Source of the DNA: Saururus chinensis | Taxonomy: Eukaryota; Streptophyta; Magnoliopsida; Piperales; Saururaceae | Assembly: GCA_035235625.1 (NCBI GenBank) | Contig: CP141149.1 | Location: 2,823,001-2,887,000, forward strand | Length of the DNA stretch: 64,000 nt | Direction of reading: 5' to 3' | Part shown: positions 23,701 to 35,202 of the stretch, piece after piece | Layout: every line of letters begins with the position of its first letter | Numbering within the stretch: the first letter of the stretch is position 1 | Made by a program: the position numbers and the translations under genes | Notes under the pieces: model-generated | What the model saw: the letters and a program-made list of their open reading frames with translations, nothing else | Databases searched by the model: none | Told to the model about the DNA's origin: nothing

Positions 23701-24720
23701 GCGCATATTACATATAGTTTCAGTGTGTTACAAATGTTAGGGGCAAATTTTCGGTGATTTGTCACATTATCACTAATGTGTTTTGGACACTAGGCTAGGC
23801 ATACCATTTTGTCTGGGGGTGGTTATATACATAACTCTTATTGTGTACGTTGAAATATTGTGTGCATTTCGGCCTCCTCCAAACATAATGTCTTATAACC
23901 ATGATAGGTTATGCATAGTTCCCACCGTTGATGGCTTTCTGTGCATGTGTTGTGGAACAAGTTTACTATTTTGGCACCCAAAGTCCAAATATTTTTTGGT
24001 GAATGGGTTGATTGATCATTTTATGGGTGGAAATTTTATGTGATGGTTAGCTTTAAACAGTAAATTTTTCCCATTTTATTTTCATGCTATATATTCTAAG
24101 TATGTAGCCCAATTTTGGGGATACATTTCGGCAGGTTTTGGTAATGATTTCAGCATTCAACCATGTTTTCGGAGTATATTTTATGGTGGGATATTTTTGA
24201 ATACAGTGGGGCTGTTTGTATGTTATTATTCTTGAATATTTCTTTGTTTAACCCTTCCTCATTAAGTGATGAATGATGTGAGGGACATGCTTTCTGGATA
24301 GTTTATTGGGTTGAATCTGTTAATCCTCAGGCAGAGTACAAGGGATGGAAACACTTACAATTTCATGGATTGTGAGCATATGGTCATGCCATTGCTTACC
24401 AACAAACATTGGACAGTGATGGTGTTCCACTCCCATTCTCAAATTGTTCATTGTTATAACTCCTTTCATAGGACTCAGCAGCACGATGATTGGGTTTGCA
24501 ACTGCTTGAGGGCACGGTACAATGTCCTTCTTATTAATGGTTGTGACATGGGTGCTGATTGGGTGGATGGTTAGAACATTAAAGATGGAGATGCACCAAA
24601 AACTCAAGATATGTTTAATGATTACGGGGTTCATACTTGCTACTACATGTACCACATTTACATGGGATATGAGTTTAAACCTTTGACATACTTTAGTTTA
24701 AGAAATTCATGACATACTCT
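20790..24720 (+). pseudogene. Ulp1-protease transposon gene, plus-strand relic
   Basis: Scattered exons on the plus strand resemble the long genes of Mutator-like or related plant transposons that carry a C-terminal Ulp1/C48 cysteine protease. An N-terminal block near 21215-21360 reads SAQPWGNIFYESM and KGALAEHVWMYDI, a pattern seen in the domain preceding the protease. 21885-22516 encodes an acidic/coil-rich linker. 23130-23630 encodes ITMDNIQTLRPKGY and MYFLDSYFV, ending at a GTGAG donor. The protease end at 24311-24715 has the His motif NKHWTVMVF, a CYNSF segment where the catalytic Asp is expected, and NDYGVHTCYYMYHI, where the DCG motif has become DYG. The catalytic Cys and probably Asp are therefore lost. 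Frames are broken, also by an 89-bp duplication. The protease would cleave SUMO-like conjugates if active, and here it cannot. Exon borders are approximate. Confidence 0.65.
23202..23379 (+). repeat. Perfect-length 89-bp tandem duplication
   Basis: Positions 23202-23290 are repeated at 23291-23379 with only a few substitutions (both begin TAGGCCCCCATTTCAG and end GCTGGTGGATC). The period of 89 is not a multiple of three, so the duplication alone destroys the reading frame of the Ulp1-transposon exon in which it lies. Few differences between copies suggest a fairly recent event. Confidence 0.92.
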
Positions 24721-25415
24721 ATTGTGAGCCACATGAACATTTAAGATCAAATGTAAACATATATACTTGATTTTGATTTGAACATCTTTTGATTATAACT
24801 TTGAATTGCATTGGACTGTTATCTGTTCATTATTGTAGTGTTTAATTTGTAATGCCAAAAAGGCCTAAATATTTCACGATGTGGCATGTTAATTAGGAGG
24901 AGTGAGGAGTAAAATGTGAACAAATTGACATGTTATGCATTCAAAGGGATGCATGATACGTTGGGCCTTGGGCCAATGACATGACATAAGTAGCAGGTAG
25001 GCCTTTGACCATAGGTGAAGGGGCTGACAACCTATAAGCTGCTGCCCTCCTGAGGAGCCCAGTGTTTGACTTCTCTTCCACCACCACACCCCTTCTCGCT
25101 ATCCCCTTTCCACTATTGATTTTTCAATGTACACCACCTCGCCCCTCTCCACTCCTTGTGAAGATTAAGAGCACCACCTCACCCGTCTCCTCTCCTATAG
25201 AAACCACAATCACCACCTCAGCACTCAGAGAAGACCTCTCCCCCTTGTCAGACCTTGGATAAGTCACTTACAAGTACTCCCATATAGAACCCATCACTCA
25301 GAAATATCAATTTATATTGGGAATTTTCGGCTTACAAAACAAAACAAATTGATTTTTTGGTTGATGATGGTCGTCTTCTTTTGGATGATTATGCAATCCA
25401 CAAAATGTTGTACAA
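24721..25415. other. Unassigned spacer
   Basis: No domain seen. A pyrimidine- and proline-codon-rich stretch lies at 25065-25260. This is presumably the 3' flank of the Ulp1 element running into the Gypsy fragment. Confidence 0.35.
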
Positions 25416-25559
25416 ATGATTGGAAAGCTAACTAGGTACATAAATTACTTGCAAAGGACTCACTATTTTGTCTATATATATATATGTTATCAACATGTCT
25501 ATGGGATAATGCTAAGTTGTACATTGGGCAATGCATTTGAAAAAAAATTAATTCGCACT

Positions 25560-25950
25560 TGTCATCTTCGTAGTAGAACAACTTGTTCATTTTATAAATT
25601 GAGCCCTCGTTATGTTGGTCCTTTTCATATACTAGAGAGGATTGGACTTGTTGCATATTATCTGGCATTGCCTCCTCAACTTGTAGATGTGCATAATGTT
25701 TTTCATGTTTCCATGTTGAGGAAATATTCTCTCGATCCCTCTCATGTGTTAGATCACACCATGTTGGAGCTAGAAGACCTCACATTTGAGGAAAAGCCAA
25801 TAAAGATACTGGAAAGGAAAGAATAGGTGTTGCAGAACAAGGTCATTCCTTTAGTAAAAGTGTTGTGGCAAAAAAAATCTTGTGAAGAAATGACTTGGGA
25901 AGTTGAGGCAGAGATGAAGCAAGCACACCAAGAGTTTTTTACCGATTAAC
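25560..25950 (+). pseudogene. Gypsy integrase C-terminus and chromodomain-like tail
   Basis: The reading frame gives KLSPRYVGPFHILERIG, ALPPQLVDVHNVFHVSMLRK and PSHVLDHTMLELEDLTFEEK, the canonical end of Ty3/Gypsy integrase. After an in-frame TAG near 25825 the frame continues with KVIPLVKVLWQ and EEMTWEVEAEM, matching the tail of chromoviruses, where a chromodomain directs insertion to chromatin. One stop therefore separates integrase from its tail. The sequence upstream to 25416 is open but unlike pol. Confidence 0.82.
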
Positions 25951-25978
25951 TCTCTTCATTTCGAGGACAAAATGCTTA

Positions 25979-25993
25979 TAGGGGGGATGAAAT
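25979..25993 (+). promoter_or_regulatory. Polypurine tract
   Basis: AGGGGGGATGAAATAA lies about 15 bases before the inferred LTR start and mirrors the tract at 7317. Confidence 0.7.
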
Positions 25994-26005
25994 AAATTTC
26001 CTACT

Positions 26006-29000
26006 TGTGTGTGTTTGTTTCATTTCTAGGTTAATTTGAATCTCTTGATTGGCATACTTGAATAACTAATTAGGGTTTAGGGATCCATCCTTGTTAAGAG
26101 GGGACCAATGTGTTATTAGGGGGTCCAGCCCTCTAGGTTTGGAATTTAAGAGAGGGGGAGTCCAATAGAATGACGAATAGGCTGGGAGAAGTGTAATTGG
26201 AGCAACTCCTATAATGTAGGGGATGGCCCTATATTATAGAGGAGTATTTTTGGCAAGGAATTTTGGGGTGGCACACCATTCCTAATTGAGGCCAGTCTTG
26301 ATTGGCCACCCCTAGAAATTAGGACACTAGTAATATAAGGCTTAAGGGGGGCGGAGGCATTAGGGTCTCCTTTGGTACAACCTCCTCTTTCTCCCTTTCT
26401 CCTTTTGTCCTCTTTCTTCCACCAAGAGGCACCATGGCCAGTAGCTTGTGGTGGGGAAAGTCAGCACTTTTGGACTCATTTTTAAAAGTGGAAGCATAGG
26501 ATCGAGGGCGCAAGGCTTTGGAGGCAGGTGGTATAGGTAAAATGCAATTTTTTATACCCATAATCATGATTATTTGGATGTTCTATTCCAGCCCTGGTTC
26601 GACCCCTATTATGCTGGTTTTTTATTGCTTCGTTCAGCCTAACTTAGCCACTTATGATTCTAGATTTGATCCTTCATTGGAGCCCTAGTCCAGCCTGTTA
26701 TAGATCTAGATTTGATCCTTAGTATGATGTTGTACACAATGACCAGACTCGACCGATTAGTGCTTTGGGACGATTTGATTTGCTATTGTAATAGTTAGTA
26801 TTATGGATATTGAGATGTATTTTGGGTTGGTTCAGTCAGTGGCCCGGGTTAGCCGAACCACTAACTGGCATGCGTCCCTAGGGAAGTGGGCCGGCCTGGG
26901 TTGGGTTGGCGCGACTCCCTAGGAGATTGGTCATCCCCTATATGGGGCAATCTCCTTTCTTTTGAGAAGTTATGCAAAATATTGAATTCCAGTTTCTCCC
27001 CTTTCTTCTCTACTTCTTCCCTTTCATTGCGTAGTACTCCTAGGTATCGATTGTGTCTGTATCGGGCACATCATATGAGCCCTAGTACGGCCTCTTATGG
27101 ATCTAAATTTGATCCTTCATTTGAGCCCTAGTTCGGCCTCTTATGGATCTAGATTTGATCATTTATTTGAGCTCTAATTCAATCTCTTATTATTTTAGTT
27201 TTGATTATTTATCTCAGCCCTAAACTGCTCTTTTACTTTGCTGAATTTGATTACAAGTTTTAGGCCTATTTCATGTATGAACTTTTCTTAATTGGATTAC
27301 AAGTTTTAGCCCTAGTTCGATGCCATATTATTCTGATTTTGACTACACATGATAGCCCTAATTCGTCATCATATGATTTAGATTTTGACAACAAACATTA
27401 GCCCTAATTCGACATCTTATAATTCAAATGTAATCTTGTATTTTTAGCCCTAGTTTATGATATACTCTTGGAGATTGAATCCCTGATTTTTAGCCCTAGT
27501 TTTTTCTATACTCTTGCTGATTGAATCCCAGATTTTCAGTCCTAATTTATGATATACTCTTACTAATTGAATCCCTGATTTTCAACCCTAGTTTATGATA
27601 TACTCTTGCTGATTGAATCCCTGATTTTCAGCCGTAGTCTATGATATACTCATGCTGGTTGAATCCCTGATTTTCTGCCCTAGTTGTGTTATTATTTTAT
27701 CTGATTTCATCAACATGATTAAACTAATTCGTGCCTATAGTTTTGCTTATTTGATCAATAATTTTTAGCCTAGTTGTGGTATTATGTTACTGATTTCATT
27801 AATATGATTAAGCCCCAAATTTATGTCACTATATTGCTGATTTCATTATTAGGTTTTAGCCCTAACTCGCACCATTTGTCTTGCTAAATAGGACAATTTG
27901 TTTCAGCCCCAAATTCAGTCCATTGATATGCTGAATTTTGTAACCTATTCTAGCCTAAACTTGATTTACTATCATGTTGTGTATTGCTGGTTGTGTTAGC
28001 CTCACTTTGAGTTATTATCATGTTAAGTGTTGCTGGTTGTGTCAGCTTCAATTTGATTTGTCTTCATGCTGAATGTTGTTAGTTATTTAAGTTTGATTCG
28101 TTATGTTAGTTTGCTGATTTGAGTAGTTCACTTCAGCACCAAATTTTATTCATTCTTTTGGTGATTTGATAATTTCATCTCAGCACCAATTCAAATTTGT
28201 TGTCTTGTTGAGTAAGCTCACTGTAATAGTCATAGCGGCATCTCAGGCCCGTGACACCTCTGTAGTTTTGGGACGTTGGTTCCTTGCTCTTTGAGCACTT
28301 CATGCGCATCTAGGTTTTTGAGCATCATGGATCTACCTCTGGCTAGTGTGTCCATGAGCACAATTGGTACCTTCATCTCTGAGCTCATGGCTGATCAAAG
28401 TGGATCTCTAGGGATGTTATGATTTAGTGTTAGCATGCAATTACTCCTTTGAGCGGGAGTCGATACTCGGGTAGCAATAAGTAAATTGTTTCCTGAGTAA
28501 AGTCAACTTTCATTTAGGTTGCCTTGATCCTTTATTAGTTAGAGGTCAGACTCTATGAGTTATGGTTCGATTCAACACTCAGTGTCCTATGAATTATTTT
28601 ACATGTGTCACCGTCTATCGGGTGTCTTGCAGTTCATTATCTAATTATCTATGTTTTTTATGTTTATCTTGTTGGTATGACTATGAATGGTCTTTCATGC
28701 ACCTTACTAAGTATTTGTAGAAAGATTCACACATCTCTACGATGCAGACTCAGCTCCAGATTCAAAGTAGCAGGGTTTCTTTGTCAGGCAATACACATTG
28801 CTAGCAAGGTAGATTTCTAAAGTTATTAGGGTATTAAAATTTATTTTCATATTGATTGTAATAAGGCACTGTGTTGCCTAGATTATTAGTTCATGTTATT
28901 TGATTTTGTTAATGTACTTGCACATGGCTGAGCAATGATCCTAGATTTATGAGTATCATATTTCATTGGTAATTTATTTAATTATTTTGTGATGCTCGGC

Positions 29001-29068
29001 TTTGTTAGATAACACCCTGAGTTTGCATTGCTTTTATATTTATGTGAATGAAAATCCGAGGTGTTACA
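26006..29068 (+). repeat. 3' LTR with internal minisatellites
   Basis: The start is placed at TGTGTGTGTTTG (26006) by its distance from the polypurine tract, and the end at GTGTTACA (29068). Two tandem fields occur. About 26600-27190 has units around GAGCCCTAGTTCGGCCTCTT plus TAGATTTGATCCTT. About 27430-27700 has 45-bp units around GATTGAATCCCTGATTTT, AGCCCTAG and ATGATATACTCTTGC. The part at 28230-28470 is the inverted relative of the duplicated block at 38274-38670. The start coordinate is uncertain by tens of bases. Confidence 0.6.
26728..27073 (+). mobile_element. Nested solo LTR, 346 bp
   Basis: Starts TGTTGTACACAATGACC and ends ATCGGGCACATCA, with a perfect 5-bp duplication TATGA (26723-26727 and 27074-27078). 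Removing it rejoins the minisatellite of the surrounding LTR. The internal blocks (GGTTAGCCGAACCACTAACTGG, CCTATATGGGGCAA, TTCTTCCCTTTC and the terminal GGGCACA) match the LTR family at 3209, 56497 and 63657. Confidence 0.9.
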
Positions 29069-32000
29069 CCCTGGCCCAACGACAGTAAGGCCATCGCCCT
29101 TGGCCTTTGACGAATTTTTCTTTCTAAGGGGTTTCAAAGGAGAATATGACAGAGGAGAGACCCCTCGTCCGGTGCGTGCATTTTCAAACCACATGAGTTG
29201 GGATCAAAATTGAAAATCCATGAGTGAAGGCTATTTCACGTTGTTAGCTGGGGTTCGAAATGTACGAGCTTGGAAATTGCTTTCGAATTGACTAACGTGT
29301 TAATGTGAAATGCACATGCAAAATCCCGAACGACTAACACCTCATTCTATAATGTGGGCTCCAAATCCCAAATGACTGACCCTATATTTTGGAATTGATG
29401 AATTGAATATGAAGTACAAAACGACTAATGTCAATTGTGCCTTCATATAAATTCTGCAAAATCACTTTGGAAAAAAGGTAGAATAGTTAACGAATTGGGT
29501 AATGATAGGTTCATAAGTAAATGATAACATGTTTTTTGAAATTGACTAATTTTCTCTCCGTACTGTGATATATCATAATTATTATGAAAATGTAGATCAT
29601 CCTTAGTTCAACATTAACCAATCAAGAAACAACATATATCAAGCCATAAAATTACTTCAGTAGGAATTGGAGAACTTGCACCTGCATAATTTAAGGCACA
29701 TATACATGTCAGTGATCGTATACGTTATTCCATCAAGTTTATTCTTATAATTTTGAACAGGACAGCATACATAGATAAGACTGATAAGAAAACAACATAG
29801 CTAAAAGTTTTGGCTGAGATCACCTATGAGAAGCACATGGTACAAACTAAGTCCAGCCCACGGCTTCAAATTTTGAACAGAAAGGAAACATATAGGACAC
29901 AACAAATTGAGAATATACATTCAATTTCCAAGGGAGTAGTTACGAGTTGATTACTTGACAAACAATTCACCAATTATAAAGGTCACGATTAAATATTTCA
30001 AGAAAATGATCATCTATACATGTTGGAAAATAATTTCATTTTATAGCCTGTCAATAAATGCCAATGTAAAAAAGAATGAACAATTTGATTAATTATTACA
30101 AAAAAGTTTCACTGAATACTTAACTAAGCATAACAAAATTTACCCAAAAAAGAAGCACCCTAATCTTGCATCTCCGAGATATACCAAAATCTTTCAAAAC
30201 TACGATATTCTTCTCTTATTTCAAACTCCATGATCTATTTTAGACTTTCTACAAATAACCATTCATTAGTCATTTTCTCTTTCATGCCACACTATAAGAG
30301 TCCACCAAAGGACCAGACCAAGCAAAAATTGGACATTTATACAAGGTACAATCTAAAAAAAGCCATTCTCCTTCATGCCTTCTTATATAAAAAATTCGTA
30401 TTTTTTTTGTTGTATGCATTATTTTTGAAATGGGGCAGTGATTGTTTCTCCATGGGCATACTTTAGTGTTGAGAATGAGATCAGAAGCATGGGAGGACAA
30501 CTCGGGTAGCACAGAGCAGAACGTGGGACAACAGAGGATGCTCAACATTCTCCTCAGGCAGCATGAAGCATGGAGTGGAAAGACAATTTCTTTTGGGAAA
30601 GGTGGTGGAGATCTCACGGAGCAGAGAGCGGAGAGACAATCACTTTTGGGATAGGTGCTTCTGCAGAGGTGGAGATGATGGCTTTTTTAGCAATCGGCAA
30701 GTATGCTCTCTGTGGCCCTCCCGTATCAATGGCCAAGCAAGCCACTCTCCCCACAGCACTGAGCAAGCAGACAAGATGATGGCTCCTCATAATGGATGAG
30801 TAGGAGGGATTATTTCTTAAGGTTAGAATTGCCTTTTCAAACTATTAAAGTAGTTTTCTCATATGGCCATCCAAATGCACAAAATGTGTAGAAAAGTGCT
30901 TTTCAAATGTGAAATATCCAAAAATCATTGATTTTTGCTTTTCTATCCCAAAAGAAATTCAAGGAAAATCAATCTTTCTTTCTACTTGAAAGCATTAACC
31001 AAACAGCTCCTTAATGTCCTATGTAAAAATAGGATAATTCCTGTTAAGACTTAATAGTCATCAATATTTACCAATATATCCACAATAAAATTATATTTTA
31101 TATAATAAAATAATTTTACTATTGTTTGCTTGAGATAATAATAAAATATAAATAACTAATGGGTCTTAGTGAGAGACTGGGTCGTATAGCTTCTCATTTA
31201 TTATAGCTTAAGCCTTTTATAGTAAATATCGGTGTACAAATTTTTTTTTTCTATATTTTTAAAGAAAAGGTATTACTTTATAATCGGTTTGGGGGTTTTG
31301 AGAGATTATTGGGCTAACTTACTGATCATGATTAGTTTTACAAGAAAATTCATTGTAAGTGAATAATAGTAAAATTATATTATTATTTACAATATAATTT
31401 TACAATAAACCTATTAATAAATTAATTCTATTGTTTGTCCTTATTGGGAAGAACCCCAAAAATTAAGAAATTGATAAATTAAAGAAAAAAAAACCTAAAA
31501 ATTCATAGAGAAGAAGAAAGAGTTCATTGTTCATTGTTTTACTAGAGGACATTATCCAAAAAATTTCAAGCTAATGTTAATAAAAATTTTATAAAAACAC
31601 ACAACAAAAAAAGAAAATTCTCATATAACAAAAAAACATTGTAACAAAGTATTTAAATAAGTTAAAAAAAACTCAAAAAAAATTAATAATTAAATAAGTC
31701 TTTGATTAAATCTCTAAAAAGAGACTAAACCAAGACAAAAAGGAAAAAAGCTTCAAAGATTTAACAGAGAAATAAACTTGAAAATCAACCACGACTAAAC
31801 ATAAGTCATGTAAGTTTTACTTATTATTGCATTAATTAAGACTTGTATGATTGTCCTTAGATTTTAAATTAAGTTTAGGTTTTTCACATTAAACATTTGC
31901 GTGTTTATGTATATTTTACATAGCTTAATTAAATAGTTAATAAATTGATAGTTAGTGCACATAATTTTCATTGCCTACTAAAAGATTTTGTACATAAAAT

Positions 32001-32465
32001 TCTTTATCCTTACTTGTATAAAATAAAAATTTTAAGAATAATTTAATAATCCATTAGACTAACTAAATAGATACTAAACTCATTAAACTAGCCAAAACAA
32101 AGGGCGGGAAAGGAAAAAAATTGTAAATATGAATCGTAGCCCACTATTGTAGGAAGGCAATGTGGCACCATAGGCCATCAAATAAAGATCCACGCCAGCC
32201 AAAGGTGCTTATTAACTTTTTCCAAAAAAAAAATTATAGTGAAAAATTTTATAGATACAAAACATGAGCAAAGGAAATAAATATTAACGGTCCATAGAGA
32301 GGAGGTGGGGTCCGGACCATCCGACTCTCACCCTCCCTCCTTAAAGGGAGGCACACAACATTTCAACGAACAAGAAAAAAACGCCTGAAAAATATATGCT
32401 CATTCCCAGACCTGATAAATGCTTTTGACCAGCAGGAAGCTACATCCTGTCTCCCCCCATTCAGG
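29069..32465. other. AT-rich intergenic DNA upstream of CCCH 3' end
   Basis: No domain, RNA gene or paired repeat end recognised. 31000-32250 is very AT-rich. Overlapping open frames at 30440-30800 (both strands) look like chance frames: they encode no known motif and have no splice or codon support. Confidence 0.4.
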
Positions 32466-32621
32466 GCTATTCCGTACATAAATAAACAAGCCAATAATTT
32501 AAACAAATAGGTTGAAATCATACTTAGAACAATTGAAAAAAGAGCTATTCCGGACATAAATAAACAAACTAATAATTTAATCAAATAGGTTGAAATCATA
32601 CTTAGAACAATTGAAAAAAGA
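32466..32621. repeat. 78-bp tandem duplication
   Basis: Two adjacent 78-bp copies (32466-32543 and 32544-32621), each beginning GCTATTCCG and ending GAACAATTGAAAAAAGA. They lie 365-520 bases downstream of the CCCH stop codon, so probably at or beyond its 3' untranslated end. Confidence 0.88.
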
Positions 32622-32985
32622 GCTTCTCTTTCACAGATTGGAATTTAGCCTTCCAGTTGATGAAAGAAAATCAAAATTAAAATGTTTAAAGAATATAAAG
32701 ACGCTGAATCCAATCAAAATACAGGGGGGATTCTCCTGACGAGAGTTATGTCCATCTGTTTTTTTATCCGTCAGTTCTTTCTTTCAAATCAGACAATATT
32801 CTGAAAATGAGAATAAGTGAACCATATTTTCCTGGTTTATCTTTCCACCTTCCACCCTGATCCCTGATTTCTTTCCTTCCTTCCGCAACCCTAGCCCACC
32901 AAAAAAACTGAGCAAACTACTATCTACCGATTGTTATTGTTACTACAGTCGTCTCAGCTAGCTTAGTTGAAAAAATTATGTTTCA

Positions 32986-35180
32986 CTAAGCTACCATCTG
33001 ATCAAGTTGCATCTGCTCCAACCAAGCTCCCAAAACCGTGTGATCAACACTCTCCAGCTGAGATATATTCACACCTTCACTGGAAGTAGTAAAGTGGCTA
33101 ACTGCAGCAACAGATGTTGTTCTGTCTTTGTTCTCCTGTGGAGATTCTCTTACTAAAGACTGAACCCAAGAGAGATCAGGTTCTTCTCCGTTGATTCCCA
33201 GCTCAAACGATGATGACCTTTTAAGCTTTGCCAGCTCCTCAACATTGACACCCCAATCAACATTTCCATTTGGGGAATCCCATTTTGACCACATGCAGCT
33301 GTTATTCACAGATGACTCAATGGGGTTCGCTGATCCTGCAAATAGATCCCGGGAACTCAAGCTTTGGAGCTGCTGATGTTGTTTCTCCCGCTGCATAAAT
33401 GCAGCAACTCTTGAGCTAATGGGAGAAATTGCATCCAAACTTCGTGGAGACATTCTCCCAGGCGAAGCAAGCCCCAGTGAGGCCTGTAGAAGAGTATGCT
33501 GATCCACTGCCGTAGGTGAAAAGACATTTGTATTAATTGGAGATAGCATGCTTTGCTGCTGCTGGAACTGACTGAAAACTGCTGTTTTGTGAGGAGAAAA
33601 AACTGAACCAGTTTGATCCAAATAGCAAGGTGATGAGGTGATTTCAGCATTGAACAGCTCATCAAGATTTGATGGTGTTAGGGTATTTGATAAAACAGCC
33701 CTGTTTGCGGCCACAGTGCTAAGCCGGGACTGTGAAGGAATAGAGTTGTAGTCACTCAGCTCATCAAAATCAGACATCACCGAGAGGTCATCAGCCATGA
33801 TGTCCCTTGCATTAAGAGACGACCTCAGGCGACTAGATTGAAGATTACTCCCAGGCAGATGCAATTTTGGCACATTAGGCTGCGGCCATGCCAAGGATGA
33901 ATGTGAAATCCCATTAGCAGATGGGGAGATAGGAGGTGTGAAGGGTGATGGAGACATCACCGATACTGATGATGGAGAACCGGGAAAAAGATTCTTAGCA
34001 GTTGCCATGTCCACGGTCAAGGAAGCAGATGCTTGTGGGGAAGGAACAGCAGATCCCGTGGACATGTAGAGCGGGCGAAGTTCCTCAGCGGTGTGAGCAA
34101 AAAAGCAAACCCGCCTAGCACAGCTAGTTTCATCCTTGGAAAGACGGGTTCGGTACTGAGCAGGGTGAAGCCAACACTCAAAAACTCCATGAGCATATTC
34201 ACAAAGATCCCCATGATGGCAGGCCCCTTTCCGGAAGTCGGGGCATGGAACACAGCTGTAATGGTACTTACGAGGATCTCTACGCCGTGCATTTTCACCA
34301 GGATGAACAAATGGGCACTCAGTCCAATCGTGAGAATAGGCTCGAGAACAAGGGCACACCTTGAAAGAGAACATTCTGAACTCATCAGAGGCAAAAATGT
34401 TATTTTTAATGTCTGGAAGTGAAGGGTCAAAAGGATACTCTCTTTTCTCACAGAAAGCTGATGTAGATGAAATCTCATTCAACTTGGCCATAATAGGTAA
34501 TGAATCAGAGGCAGATGATGGGGAATCATTACCAGAGGAAGCCGAAAGTGGTGGTGATTCTGCATTAGAATTTGGGATTCCAGTCATAGCTTCAATATCG
34601 TAAGGAACTGATTTTGGGCTGAAACTGGGATTAACAAACAGAATTTCTCAGAGGGCAATTTTCAGATCGGGCTGCTTGGGTGGGGTGACAATGACATCAG
34701 CAGGGCAATGGCCATTGGCATCAAGCACAGAGGGGTCACCTCCAGCAGCAAGGAGCAACTTTACACCCTCCACAGCATGGACAGATCCACCAGATGCAGC
34801 ACAGTGAAGTGCGGTGCTCTTGTCTAGCCCACAAGCACAGCTCACATCCGCAGATGAGAGGGTTAAAATCAGCTTGAGAACATCAAGACTTCCATAGGTG
34901 GCAGCCACCATTAGTGGCGTCCGCTGCTCGCGACCATCTGATTTGACCCCTTCTTGCGGCCATACCACAGATCAATCTCATCTATAGCAGCAGGATATCT
35001 GTCAATTGATCGCTTAAAACCATTGATATCGTTGTTAGCTGCAAGCTCCAGGAGACTCGAAAACAAGTCCTCAGTTTCCAAAGTGAGTTTCCCCATCTCT
35101 TTGGGGTTTGCTTCAGTGTCTTGGGAGTCACAAGAAGGCTGAGATGAAGATGAACTGCATTGATCCCGACTACGGCACAT
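32986..35180 (-). pseudogene. Ankyrin-CCCH (RR-TZF) zinc-finger gene, broken; OXS2/C3H30-like
   Basis: On the minus strand the start ATG at 35180 (MCRSRD) opens an exon encoding the ankyrin-like region (DLFSSLLELAANNDINGFKR, DLWYGRKKGS, then RTPLMVAATYGSLDVLKLIL and STALHCAASGGSV). One base is missing near 34930, which shifts the frame, and an in-frame TGA at 34648-34650 falls where the family has Glu in the LEELL segment. After it 533 codons are open: the conserved PFDPSLPDIKN, SRAYSHDWTECPFVHPGENA and the tandem CCCH fingers, then the C-terminal SWVQSLVRESP and VLGAWLEQMQLDQ. Counting from Met1 of that frame (34587), finger 1 is C115-C123-C129-H133, and finger 2 has Ser150 in place of Cys, then C156, C161, H165. 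Several conserved Arg codons have changed to Cys or His (VCPCS, HCPAD, CHHGD), each explicable by CpG deamination. Intact relatives are stress-related transcription or RNA-binding factors that shuttle between cytoplasm and nucleus. An intron acceptor just upstream argues against a retrocopy. Assembly error could mimic the two breaks but not the lost ligand. Confidence 0.88.
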
Positions 35181-35202
35181 GATTGTGTCCAATTTAAATC
35201 TA

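Larger units (their letters stand above)
25416..29068 (+). mobile_element. Ty3/Gypsy 3' end with 3-kb LTR
   Basis: In plus order: integrase C-terminus and chromodomain-like tail, stop codon, polypurine tract, LTR ending CGAGGTGTTACA at 29068. The 5' part of the element is absent. The LTR is host to a nested 346-bp solo LTR. Its distal part (about 27430-29068) is the inverted relative of 37383-40249. No second end is available to test for a target duplication. Confidence 0.72.

Noticed and set aside
30442-30799. Cluster of three overlapping frames on the plus strand
   Set aside because: Mutually overlapping, no recognisable motif, no splice or start context supporting any of them.
33191-34603. 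Plus-strand and alternative minus-strand frames over the CCCH gene
   Set aside because: Shadows of the real minus-strand coding sequence, without family motifs.
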